DNA of 64,000 bases, from positions 34,215,501 through 34,279,500 of the forward strand of contig CM060989.1 in assembly GCA_030765065.1 (NCBI GenBank), read 5' to 3'. Within the stretch, counting starts at the first letter, position 1. Each line of letters begins with the position of its first letter. This DNA is from Deroplatys truncata (Eukaryota > Arthropoda > Insecta > Mantodea > Mantidae). The position numbers and the translations under genes were made by a program. Under the pieces are notes generated by a model, which searched no databases, was not told the origin of the DNA, and saw nothing but the letters and a program-made list of their open reading frames with translations. This document shows, piece by piece, positions 1 to 10,440 of this stretch.

Positions 1-405
1 GCAAACTTTGGAAAAGATCTGGTGCATATGGAGGATGCGAGAAAACTTCCCAGTTGAATCTTCTGAGCTCCGCCTGGGTCAAGATTCAACTTGGAAGTTT
101 TCTTGTATCCTCCATATTCACCGGAGCTTGCCCCAAGTGATTTTCACATGTTCCTCCAGGTAAGCACTTTTAATGCCGATGATGAATTCAAATCAGTGAA
201 CAGCTGGTTGCGAGCACAGGACCTGACCTGGTACAACACTAGCTTGGAAAAACTTGTCATGTCCCCAAAAATGCTTGGAAAAACATGTTGACTATGTAGA
301 AAAGTATCGAAGGATTGTACAATATAAATAAAATTAATTCAACATGATCAGTTGTGTGTAATGTGTTTTATAAAACAGGGAAACTTACTTATTGGATGAC
401 CCTTG
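1..405 (+). mobile_element. mariner transposase C-terminal fragment
   Basis: Residues read from about 95 contain FLYPPYSPELAPSDF, the block around the third catalytic Asp of mariner DD34D transposases. Further on, around 285-320, an ending of the form DYVEKYRRIVQ can be read after a frame change. The copy ends at 405 in GACCCTTG, followed by a TA target dinucleotide. The 5' part lies outside the window, and bases 30-62 are an inverted copy of 81-113. It is a dead fragment. Confidence 0.7.
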
Positions 406-813
406 TAATGTAGAACATTATGCAGACAGATATCATTCTGTTAACTTAAGCTAAGCCTATATTCTAATCTACTCTAATATAGGCAATCTTGCCCACAATT
501 ATGTTCAGCCACAACATAATTTTAAAGTTTATGATGTTCATTACAGGACTGGTATTAAATCCATTCTCTTACTAAGCTAGGGAAGTTATAATTTAATCAA
601 GGCTAGGCCTACCTAACTACAATGTTGTCCTATCATTACAGTTGGTGCTACTCTACTGTTGTAATCAGCATACTCATTTCCTTTAACTCTTGTATTTTTA
701 ACGATATTTCTCCTCTATTCTGACTTTTCACATTAATTCTCCTTCTACTTTCTTCATCCAATTTCAGTCTCTTACTAACACTGAAATTTAACAAAGCAAA
801 GTCGGTTATCACC
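406..813. other. AT-rich stretch with no recognised feature
   Basis: No coding signal, repeat border or RNA gene could be recognised in this stretch. Confidence 0.4.
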
Positions 814-1553
814 CAGAGGTGTAGCTAGGGAGGGATTTTGGGGGTTGGAACTCCCCCCTTGCTAAAAAGAAATGTAAAATTTAATAGCAAAAATAGCTTT
901 GTTAAAATAATAGCATCTTTCTAAGTTGGTGGGAACGGGATACTTCCAAAATGTATCACTGGTAGTGCTGTATTTATGCTGCATGTCTTAGACAGTATCG
1001 CCAAAGGTAACCGCAACAGAAACTGTACTTTAGAGGCATGGGCACAACGTTGTTAAGATATCGGGGGCATGTTTTAGTTCCGGTGCTAAATTTGAGTGGT
1101 TTCCAAATGAATGCAGTTTAGAACATAACTAGAAGCCCTATTTTGTAGTGAAATAAAATGTCCTGCAATGACAGTGGTCATTAATTCTCATGTCATAACA
1201 CATTTGCCACTTAGAATATGCAAAACTTCCTATCCTAATTTTAATTCCAATTGTTGCACCTTAATCTTTGAATATAAAATCAATTTATTTAAATGTTTCA
1301 ACTCAGGATTAACTCATATTTATCATTTGAATTGATACAAATTATTGACTAATTTTGAAGATTTAGAAGCTAGTAACAGTGATGTGTTATAATTTAAAAT
1401 AAAGAGAGTTGAGGGTTGTTACACTACATCACTATATTATAGTGATGTAGTGTAACAACCCTCAACTCTCTTTATTTTAAATTGATACAAATTGTTTAAA
1501 AAGCAACCCTATACATAACCCCCCCTTTTAATATTTTTCTGGCTATGCCACTG
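814..1553. mobile_element. hAT-like non-autonomous element with CAG terminal inverted repeats
   Basis: The left end reads CAGAGGTGTAGCTAG. The right end, reverse complemented, reads CAGTGGCATAGCCAG, so the two form imperfect terminal inverted repeats of about 15 bp. The flanks TTATCACC (806-813) and CTGTCACC (1554-1561) match at 6 of 8 positions, and both differences are transitions, as expected of an aged 8-bp target duplication of hAT type. There is no transposase. The element contains a perfect palindrome (1391-1483). The hAT assignment is an inference from the terminal CAG and the 8-bp flanks. Confidence 0.55.
1391..1483. repeat. perfect 46-bp inverted repeat with a 1-nt centre
   Basis: Bases 1391-1436 and 1438-1483 are exact reverse complements, with only base 1437 between them. 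AATTGATACAAATT also occurs at about 1330 and just after the right arm, so the right arm is followed by a direct copy of upstream sequence. Confidence 0.9.
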
Positions 1554-2732
1554 CTGTCACCATTTCAATTTACTGGGAGAACAGTCTAGCCAATACAAAC
1601 GAAAAAGTTCTGAGTCAGTCTGGCCAATGCAGACAAAATGTTTCTGTGTCAATGACTCAGAACGTTTTTGTTTTCATTACTCAATACAGAACTTTTATAT
1701 CACCATATAAAGACACTTCGAATGTTTTTGCGTAGATAGTTGTATTTACTTTGACTTCCCGCCTTAAATCAATTTTGTAAAATAGTGACTTAGAACATTT
1801 TAGTATTCTCCAATTCATTTATGAGGCTCACAGTGTGAAAGAATTCCTGGAAGGTAATAAAAGGGATTGCTGGACATTTACATGCAAAAATCTCTGGCAA
1901 TTTGTTGCAGAAGAAAGAAAAATAATGTAATATGTTATTTAAATACATATTTTACTCTCTAGAACATCAATTATTGTAATGAAGTATTATGCAACGAAGT
2001 TTTGATTTAGATAGTTGATATTCTTGGAAAACAGGCAGTTTTAAAAATTATGGAAGTTAATCCTCCAAACACAATGCAAGCATTAGGGACAATGACGCAG
2101 TTTAGCATTTAGAGCTCTTAACTTTGTTTCTAAGCATTATTATATTTTCAAAAATATTGCAGTTTACTAATTTTAGAGAAACTGCATTCACACATTGTTT
2201 GCATATCTTTGTGCTCTCTAAATGGTAAAACTTTTATCTGTATTGATGTGAAAACATTTTATTTTTTTGTTATTTGAATGCAAAATAACATTGGAAGAAA
2301 CTTTATGAAATAAATCTCTTTATATATAACAGTGTTATTGTATTTTGAAATTCATTACTTTGTTGTGAACAAACATTTTATAAATGTTATATCTGATTAC
2401 GCTATCAGCTTCAGTACTGTTATTATTTTAATTAAACGTTACTATATAACTTGTTATCTGTGTTAATAGTTAATGACTGTTTTCCCTTCTTTTCCCTGTC
2501 CATTTAACATGTCACAAAAATATTATAGACACTGTTAAATTATTCTAAAGAAGAAAGTCCGGATTTACTGGTTGCCAATGGTCTTATTACAAGAACATCA
2601 AAATTAAGGAATGATAAACACCCAATAGAGGTAGTGGGATAATTTGATTATTTAGGGGGGGAGATTTTTAAGCAAAGGGAAGTGGAAATGGTGTAGTAAC
2701 AAAAAGTAGAGATTAGAATAGATGATGGGGGT
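1554..2732. other. AT-rich stretch; possible short RT-like remnant near 2550-2720
   Basis: Mostly unrecognised AT-rich sequence. Around 2550-2720 on the + strand a reading ending in FDYLGGEI, followed by IRIDD, resembles the segment after the catalytic domain of some LINE reverse transcriptases. That reading is too short to classify. Confidence 0.25.
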
Positions 2733-3395
2733 TTTTTTGGAGTTTTATCGACGTCCTGCACATCAGCCTAAAAGGCTAATTGAGCAACATCATTGGAAAG
2801 GTGCTTTTATTGTTTCCTAGAAACTGTTCCCTGAACAAGTTGCATTATCGTGGTTCCAATGTCAGCATCCTTTCCTAGATCTTCCCTGGTTAAAGATTAA
2901 GTCTCTTTCTTGCCAGAAATGGGCAGTCAAAGAGGATGTGTGAGGCAGTTTGCTCATCCTCTTTGCATATTCTACAAATGGATGCATCCTTGTAGAGTCC
3001 TACTTTACTAGATGTTTCCTGACGTGGCCTTGTTCAGAAATGAATGCAGTTACTTTACTTATTCCTGTTCTATCCTATCTCAGGAGAGATGAGGAAAGAG
3101 TGTCCTAAGACCAGTTTCCTGGCTTGCCTTTGTCCAGCACAGGTTTGTCATCTGAGTTGATGTTTTTCCCTAATCCATGCTTTTACAGAGGTTTTGGTAG
3201 TGCATGTACTGATTCACACCACGGTTCATGGCCAATATATGATATCTCTGAACCCTTTTTTGACAGCTTATCAGCCTTTTCATTTCCATAAATGCCCTGC
3301 CTTTACATCCATAGCATTTCAAGCCTGTTGTGAGATGATAGGGCACTCAGAGCATTTAGGCTTTCCCAAACCAGTTTTGATTAACAGAAGGTAAA
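2733..3395 (-). mobile_element. LINE fragment: RNase H end plus zinc knuckle and 3' tail
   Basis: On the minus strand, from about 3390 downward, a decayed reading gives RQGIYGNEKADKLSKKG, the typical end of a retrotransposon RNase H domain. After about 100 codons comes CRICKEDEQTASHILFDC, the C-x2-C-x7-H-x4-C knuckle found at the C terminus of many RNase H-bearing LINE polyproteins. The 3' end is probably near 2733, where the minus strand becomes A/C-rich. Stops and frameshifts interrupt the reading. It is 5' truncated. Confidence 0.65.
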
Positions 3396-3904
3396 TTGGC
3401 CATGAAAGGTGTGAGAGTATGTGTGAAGTTTGTACACTGTCACTGAAGCAGCAATGGAGTCAAAGATGTTGAAAGGAAAAGAAATTGAAGAGTATTATAG
3501 ATATGGCACTCAGAATGTTTTGCAGAGAAATTCTGAGCCCAAGGTTCAGCTAAATGCAACTTGAAAGAGAGCAAGGATGAAAAGTATAACAATGAGAAAA
3601 TTTTGAAATAATGGTAAAGATGTATAAAATTATGTGATAATGCTCTTAAGAGAATTTCTGAAGTTCTGAGCAGATGTAATGAGAAGAAAGAATTGATTTG
3701 GGGAGATAGGGAAACTGTTATATGACATTGGATTGGAGATATATAAGAAGAAGCAAGAGATTTGGGTTCTCTTTGAGGACAAAGGTTCTATTTGTATAAA
3801 ATAATTAAACAAAACTGGGGTGATGGTGGCAGCGGCAGTGATGGCATTGTGGTTTCTATAAGGATTAAATTTAAAATCTGCAGAAGGGAATCTGCTTATA
3901 AATT
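3396..3904. other. No recognised feature
   Basis: A/G-rich sequence with short open frames only. Nothing in it matches a family I can name. Confidence 0.3.
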
Positions 3905-4180
3905 GCCATCTTACTTCTCTACAAGAGCTTGTCGTGCATAGGAATCATACATGAAGATTATGTGTGCTAAAGTATACAGACCTTTTAAAACATGTGGTCT
4001 CACAACATATCAACCTGTGTACAGCACGGACTTTGCATCAACTGATTAGCTGGTACATGAGAAGAGGGAAAGTGGAGGGAGAACAGAACCAGTTAGAAAC
4101 AGTGCAGTGCAGGGCAAGCTTCCCTGTAGCATGCCCACATGTCCAAACAAAAACTCTGTACATTGTAAAACAGCTGCATA
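3905..4180 (+). repeat. Rep-C, copy 1 (unclassified repeat)
   Basis: This stretch reappears, diverged, at 29096-29140 and 29780-30010. Shared blocks include TCTCTACAAGAG, CATGAAGATT with TGTGTGCT, TATCAACCT with TACAGCA, and AGTTAGAAACA with GGGGCAAGC. This copy lacks the 640-bp insertion found in copy 2, so it shows the empty-site structure. Its class is unknown. Confidence 0.6.
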
Positions 4181-4975
4181 CTGTAAAATATAACACTGCT
4201 GCTGCTATTTTAGGGGGAGGTTCGGAAGGAACAGCAAACAGAGAACTTGGAGAAGGGACATCTCAGGATTTTTTCTAATTACAGAAAAGTTGCCATAAAT
4301 ATTTAAAACATAGGTGAAGAAAATCTGTATTTTGCACCTCCCAAAATGGCTACTGTAGATTCAGAACATCTGCAGAAATTGATTTTGATGTGTTTCTGCT
4401 ACAACTAGGTATAAAATAGTCCTCTATTAACAGTAACTCACCTTTCCTCTTCTCTCACATGTTTTATGCTTCTCGCTGTGTTCCTAGATGAGAAATAAAA
4501 ATACTGACTTTGTAATGTCACAGAGTATTCAATTGGTTTAATTAGATAAAAATCCTGAGATGGAAATAAAGTTTTCTAATTATATCATAGACTATATCTT
4601 TAACCCTTATTTTTGGAATTACTTTGCTACATATGCTGCTCTTGCTCTAATTCCTAAGCTGGCTTTTATATTTCTTTCACCGGCACCACTACTGAAGTGA
4701 TTTGAATAGCTATGATCCGTTAAAAGTGAGACAAAATGGACTGGCCATCCATTCAAAGCCAAATGTTGCAAGTTCAAGTCCTAGCGACTGCAGTCAAATA
4801 TGTCTTTGGTAAAGGATGGGCAGGGTCTAAGTGAAATAATTGGTGATGTTTTAGGGGATGTTGATGGGGTCATATTAGACTGCAGTTGCATGGATTTTGC
4901 TGATTATTAATTAAAACAAAGACAAAAAACAAACACAAAAAACCAAACAAAAAAGTACAGTTTTATTGATAAAAT
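4181..4975. other. Mostly unrecognised; possible SINE-like box B near 4770
   Basis: GCAAGTTCAAGTCCTAGC near 4770 resembles a tRNA-type B box, which hints at a degenerate SINE at about 4735-4900. The rest, including the A-rich run at 4915-4955, shows nothing recognisable. Confidence 0.3.
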
Positions 4976-6059
4976 TCTGATGTTACACTCACATGACTTT
5001 CTCTACTCTTGTACAAACTATTTTTACAAACGCTTATACTCCATATGCTTCATGTTAATCGAGATGTTATTCTTATTGCTAAATTTCATGTAGATGCAAG
5101 GGGAATACGGTAGGCTTTAAGTGATAGTCAAATATTTTAAGAGGTGGTTGCTATGTGCAGTATTCCATTCTCTTTGCATACCAGGACAAAAAAATCTGAT
5201 GTGTTACACTCACATGACTTTCTCTACTCTTGTACAATCTATTTTTACAAACGCCTATTCTCCATATGCTTCATGTTAATCGAGATATCGAGATGTTAAT
5301 CTTATTGCTAATTTTCTTGTAGATGCAAGGGAAATATGGTAGCTTTTAAGCGATAGTCAAATATTTTAACGCTGGTTGCTATGTGGCGCATTCCATTCTC
5401 TTTGTATGTCCAGGACATAAAAAAATGAATAACGAATTTGAGAAAAAGTATAAGTTTTGGAAAATTTAAGGTAATAACAAGCAATATCTCGCAAATGGTT
5501 CACTCAACAAAAGAAATGTATATGACATAAATTGTGTAATTTAACGCGATCTACATTTTTCGTGTAGTAAACTTTTGTCTATCTCTTATGGTTTACCAGT
5601 TATGCAAAAGTCGTTCATAATGAAGAATACTTTTGGAGACATTGCCAGAAAATTCGAGATATACATTTTATTTGTCATGACAATATCTTAAACATATGAT
5701 AGTTTAATCAAAATCGTTAGAGCCGTTTTTGAGAAAATTAAAATTTTCGAAAAATGTTCCATGTAAAGGGTAGTCTGGGGTGGGGGGATTTTCTTGAAAA
5801 CCTTCGTGTCGCATCTCTGGAAGATACTGAACCTAAATACCAAGTTTGGTGTTTATCCGACTGTTCGTTTCTGAGTTATGCTGTTCACAGACACACAGAC
5901 ACACACACACACACACACACACGGACATGTTTCCAAAAATGCTCTTTTTGGATTCAGGGGGTCTCAAAACATATATTTCTGGTGAAATCTCGGTATCGAA
6001 TTTTTGGGTGGAATACAATACTTCCCCTACTTACTATACGTAGTAGAGAAAGTAAAAAA
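4976..6059 (+). repeat. Rep-A copy 1, with tandemly duplicated 5' part
   Basis: Rep-A is the commonest repeat in the window. It starts near TCTGATGTGTTACACTC, ends near GTAGTAGAGAAAGTAAAAA, and carries inverted ACTTTCTCTAC motifs close to both ends. In this copy the first roughly 215 bp (4976-5194) are repeated at 5195-5412. A (CA)n run lies at 5887-5922. A frame of about 100 codons at 5754-6062 exists, but it recurs only because the repeat itself recurs. I know no domain in it. Confidence 0.8.
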
Positions 6060-6950
6060 TGAATAACGAATTTCCATTTGAAAAAAAGTATAAGTATTGG
6101 AAAATTTAAGGGAATAACAAGCAATATCTCGAAAATGGTTCACTCAATAGAAAAAAAGTATATGATATAAATTGTGTATTTTAACGCTATCTACATTTTT
6201 TGTGTAGTAAAATTTTGTCTATCTCTTATGGTTTACCAGTTATGCAAAAGTTGTTCACAATGAAGAATACTTTTGGAGACATTCCCAGAAAATTCGAGGT
6301 ATACATTTCATTTGTCATGAAAATATCTTAAACATTCATTCATTCATTCATTCATTATCTGTTTACCCTCCTCTAATGTAGGACTTACGCCCCCCAGGAC
6401 TTACAGGCGGGTGCCTGGGGTCAGAGGCCCGTCGAGGAGCAGACACTCATGGATCATACAGAACATCCAGGATGGGTGATCAGCCCGATGCCTGGTATGG
6501 GATGAAGGAAGTAGATGAAGCGAAATGGATGAAAGGAAAGGTGATAATGGAGCAGTTGGTGGAATGAATGGCGGGGGAAACCGGAGAACCCGGAAAATAT
6601 CTTAAACATATGATATTTTAATCAAAATCCTTAGAGCCATTTTTGAGAAAATTAAAATTTTCGAAAAATCTTCCATGTAAAGAGTAATCTGGGGTGGGGG
6701 ATTTTCTTGAAAACCTTTGTGTCGCACCTCTGGAAGATACTGAACCTAAATACCAAGTTTGGTGTTTATCCGACTGTTCGTTTCTGAGTTATGTTGTTCA
6801 CAGACATTCACACGGACATGATTCCAAAAATGCTTTTTTTTTATTCAGGGGGTCTCAAAACATATATTTCCGGTGAAATCTCGGTATCGAATTTTTGGGT
6901 GGAATACAATACTTCCCCTACTTACTATACGTAGTAGAGAAAGTAAAAAT
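6052..6950 (+). repeat. Rep-A copy 1b: tandem duplicate of the 3' part
   Basis: The second half of Rep-A (from AATGAATAACGAATTT, compare 5424) is repeated directly after copy 1. The junction falls in TAAAAAATGAATAACG, which both parts share, so it could have arisen by microhomology-mediated or unequal exchange. The copy is interrupted by a SINE at 6335-6593. Confidence 0.8.
6335..6593 (-). mobile_element. SINE-like retroposon with (AATG)n tail and 15-bp target duplication
   Basis: A 259-bp GC-rich insertion sits inside Rep-A. The 15-mer AAAATATCTTAAACA flanks it exactly at 6320-6334 and 6594-6608. On the minus strand it begins CCGGGTTCTCCGGTTTCCCC and ends in an (AATG)n run of about 5 units, as expected of a retroposed 3' tail. 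I saw no clear A or B box in it, so it could be a short non-tRNA SINE or a LINE 3' end. Confidence 0.85.
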
Positions 6951-7360
6951 GTAATATTTTTACAATATAAAATGGCTATAAATACCTGCATTTTACTGTT
7001 GAAGGATAGTATAATATGAAATTAGAAAAGAAAAGGCCATTAAAAAGCCTAAAACGTTAAAAAAAAAATAAAAAAATTAAAAAAAAAGCCTTTGTGTCAA
7101 ATATGGTACACCAGGCTATAAAGGGTAAAATTCTTTAGTATATAGAACCCTCTTAACCGAACTAAAGGGTGCAGAGCCGTTTCAATAACACATTTTTTCA
7201 GATTATTGATGTTAAGGATTTTAAGCAGTGAAAGGAAGATAATAATTTTATTCGAAATTGCATGTAATGTTTAATAAAAAAATAAACTACTAATATAGAG
7301 TATTTGCTGTATTGTGGGGCTGCAGATTGTGCATATGTGTGCTCAGTGCACTGTCTCTTA
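6951..7360. other. AT-rich stretch with A-runs, no recognised gene
   Basis: It contains poly(A)-rich runs near 7055-7090. Around 7140-7180 a pogo-like phrase, TTCGGTTAAGAGGGTT, is seen on the minus strand, which may be a transposon end. Nothing firmer can be said. Confidence 0.25.
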
Positions 7361-7842
7361 CACTGGGGCATTTTCTGTTTTAAATCTCTCGTGTTACTTA
7401 CTCATGGTGATAGTAATGAGCACTAGCCTTGGTATAAGTGGTGTTGAAGGTGATATCCACCAGCACTGAGGAAATCCTGGCACCTTCGGATATTTCCATT
7501 TTCATGCATGTTCTTTTTGCATAATTCTCATAATTTCTGTTCTTATATTGTCCATAAATTTGTCCATTGTCTGAGGATTGTTCATATAAACTTTTAAATA
7601 GTGCGTTTGAAAATGATGCACCAATTTTGTTAATTTTTTCCCCTCTGTTACAACATTTTATTTTCAGTTCTTAGGTTAGCAATCCCATAGTTCTAAACTT
7701 ATTAGCCAGATGTTTAACCATTTCTCTACCTGGTACTGGAATACCAGGAAATTTCTCCTGAAATTGTCTACACACCTGTCTACATGATTTGGTTTCTACA
7801 AATGCATCGTACATAAAAATTATTGTTTAAACATGAATTTGT
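7361..7842 (-). mobile_element. mariner-like transposase remnant: N-terminal helix-turn-helix plus C-terminal tail
   Basis: Reading the minus strand from an ATG at about 7842 gives MPTDKFMFKQ, then after a stop AFVETKSCRQVCRQFQEKF and PGIPVPGREMVKHLANKF. This is the N-terminal DUF4817-type helix-turn-helix module of many insect mariner-like transposases. The reading then jumps to a C-terminal-like part containing NNPQTMDKFMDNIRTEIMRI. The whole DDE catalytic core is missing, so this is an internally deleted, dead copy. Terminal repeats were not located. Confidence 0.6.
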
Positions 7843-8623
7843 CGGTAGGCATTTCAGTGGACTAATAACAAAACAAGAATAGGAGCAATAACAAGAACAC
7901 TCTTAAGCAAATCACACACCATACAGATGTCTTAAATAAAATTTCACCTTTGAGATGCACAATGCACAAACTCTAGTGCTTACGGTATAAACAGAAGGTA
8001 GCAGCTGATGAAATATGAGTTTAATACAGCTGATAAATGTAATCTTGAGTGGGTCATTTACCACTAGTGCATAGCAGAAAAGTGCTGAGATCACTGCAAT
8101 GCAAACAGAGATGAATACACATGTTCTGTGACCCCACCATACAACTCTCCATATGCAGTATTAAAATAACCATTATAACATTTACAAAGACTATTTCATA
8201 AAGCAGTAATTTTTATCTGAACCTCCTTGCAATGCTTTCGAGAAGCTATATCATGCCACTGATAAGCATTGTATCTATTTGTGTTGATTCACTGCTTTGT
8301 TTTATAACATGCAAGGCAACCTGAAAACAAAAGCTTTTGTGTTGTTAATACTGCATTATTTCAATACTTCCATTAAGATTTGAATCCTCTTAATTCTTTG
8401 AATTCCCTGCCTGTTGCTAAAGGCTTTGCGTTTCTGTTCAATGCTTATTACAACAAGCTTTCTTTACACTGACATTTAAACACAAACAATACTGACCAAC
8501 ACCAACAGTAAAATCACAGTGGGTCTCTGCATTGAATGCATATGCAAGCAGTTAACTGTGTTGTAACAGTACAACATTTCTTGGAATGCGAGGTAAAAAT
8601 CAACAAAGAATAAATTTAAAAAA
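7843..8623. other. No recognised feature
   Basis: AT-rich sequence with short frames only. No repeat border is visible. Confidence 0.3.
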
Positions 8624-9300
8624 TCTTATGTGTTACATTCACATGACTTTCTCTACCCTCTGTTATTTATTAGTGGGTATACAAATTATTCTTAAAGAAG
8701 TTTATTTTCCTATCTATTTCATTTTAACCAAATAAACCTCTCCGGAAATAGCTGCATTTACACATTCCATTATAGATACAAAGGGAATAGTGATAGCCAA
8801 ATGTTATAGAACTGGATGCTCCACACTGGCCGTAAAATTCTGTACTCTTTCCGTGAATTGCAAGAAACAATTGAAAATCGACAGGACGTTAAATGAATGT
8901 CAAAGTATTGAATAATTTGAATCATTAATAATGGATATCTCGGAAATGGCTGGTGCCACAAAGAAAGTTATTTGAAATAAATTGTGTGTTTTGAAGAGAG
9001 ATAAATTTATTGTGTAATATGTTTTCTTGTATCGCTTAATGTTTACCAGTTATACAAGATTATACAAAATTCCTACTGAATAAAGAAGACTTCAAGGGCT
9101 GTTCCCAGAAAATTCAAAATATGAATTTTATTTATCACGTAAATCTTTTTCATATATGGTTTTTAATCAAAATTGTTAGACATTTTTCAGAAAATAAAAC
9201 ATTTAAAAAAATCTTACATGTATAGGGTAGTTTGGGGAGGGGAATTTTCTTGAAAATGTTCGTGTGGCATCTTTGGAAGGTACTGAACCTAGAGTACCTT
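8624..9300 (+). repeat. Rep-A copy 2 (diverged subfamily, 3' truncated)
   Basis: It starts at TCTTATGTGTTACATTCAC and follows the Rep-A order of blocks, including TTTACCAGTTAT, CCCAGAAAATTC and GGGAGGGGAATTTTCTTGAA. It stops shortly after GGTACTGAACCTAGAGTACC. It is closer to the copies at 24382 and 44258 than to copy 1, which points to at least two subfamilies. Confidence 0.75.
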
Positions 9301-9360
9301 TTTGGCACTTACTATGTGCATTCTTCCTTAGACGTAGTTTTGATCATTTTAATTTGATTT

Positions 9361-9600
9361 TTAGTATACAGCGATCATTTTCTCCAAATGCTTAAGTGTA
9401 AGTTTAAGATGTTTATCAGTTAACACAAGTTTGTATGCCGAGAAGGAACTTTCCACGCCTACAGATGTTATTTGGCAAAATTTAAAAGCACTTGCTAATT
9501 CTGGGGAAATTTCTTCAGGAAGCACTATGTTTGCACCTTGAAGATTTATCCACAGGACACAAAACTTCAATGTCACGTTTCTGTCTAAAACACTGCACAA
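9361..9600 (-). pseudogene. hAT transposase C-terminal (dimerisation region) fragment
   Basis: The minus strand encodes an uninterrupted 79-codon stretch ending VGVESSFSAYKLVLTDKHLK and then LTLKHLEKMIAVY. This resembles the hAT C-terminal dimerisation region, in which ER/SFS and LTDKR.RLT..NLE are the conserved parts. No catalytic core or terminal repeats accompany it. It could also be a remnant of a hAT-derived host gene. Confidence 0.5.
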
Positions 9601-10440
9601 TTTACTGCTTATTTTAAAGGAACATTCCCAAGTTTACTCTGAATCTCCATATGGATGTATCCATAATAAGGACTTCATTATTTTGTCACTAATTATATGC
9701 TTATAACTGTCATTATATGCTTGATGCATGCAAAAATTATGGGATATGTGCCAATATTTGAAATATGCAATTATGAAACTTTACATACAAGTACAGAAGT
9801 AAATGAAACATTTGTAAAACTTAATTCCATATCGGAAGTAAAACCAAACTAAATATGCATTTGCATACAAATCCGATGTCTAATCATATGGAATAGAAAT
9901 ACGGGAAAGTTGTCCACAAATACACCTGGACAGAATATTCATCCTGCAGAAAAAGCACATTAGGTTAATTTTTAACTTAAAAGCTCCTGACTCTTGTGTA
10001 AATGTATTCAAGCAACATAAAATATTTATACCTTATTCATTATCTGTGTATAAGTCAATTTCTTTATTCTAAATAGGTTCAATATTAAGATTAGTACTGT
10101 TCATGATTACAATACTAGACTTAACAATGAGTATTTTAGGGAAATTAGGAGGCAGATTCTTCATAACAAATTACAATTAAGATAATATAACCTACGAAAC
10201 AATTCCAGATTAGATTAAAATACAAAAACGTTTGTATAAAGCTGATGATTTGTAAAATATTGTATGTATTTCTTCTTTTATTTACTTTTGATAATGTCAG
10301 AGAGTTTAAGCTGACAGCCAATAAAATGAATGCATTTTTATTTATGTGAAGTACGGTGCTTTCCATTCAATTAGAATATGCTTTATGTATTTGTTTATTT
10401 GTACATTTTTTTTATATACTGTAATTGTATTTATTGTGCT
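9601..10440. other. No recognised feature
   Basis: AT-rich sequence with no clear repeat or coding match. The frames at 10145-10440 are short and low in complexity. Confidence 0.3.

Noticed and set aside
3964..4278. 104-codon + ORF
   Set aside because: Falls within Rep-C, is not conserved in the second copy, and has no recognisable domain.
4976..6950. Rep-A as a Helitron (5' TC, hairpin-like CTACTTAC...GTAGTAG near the 3' end)
   Set aside because: No CTRR terminus or A/T insertion site; two copies instead suggest 8-bp duplications.
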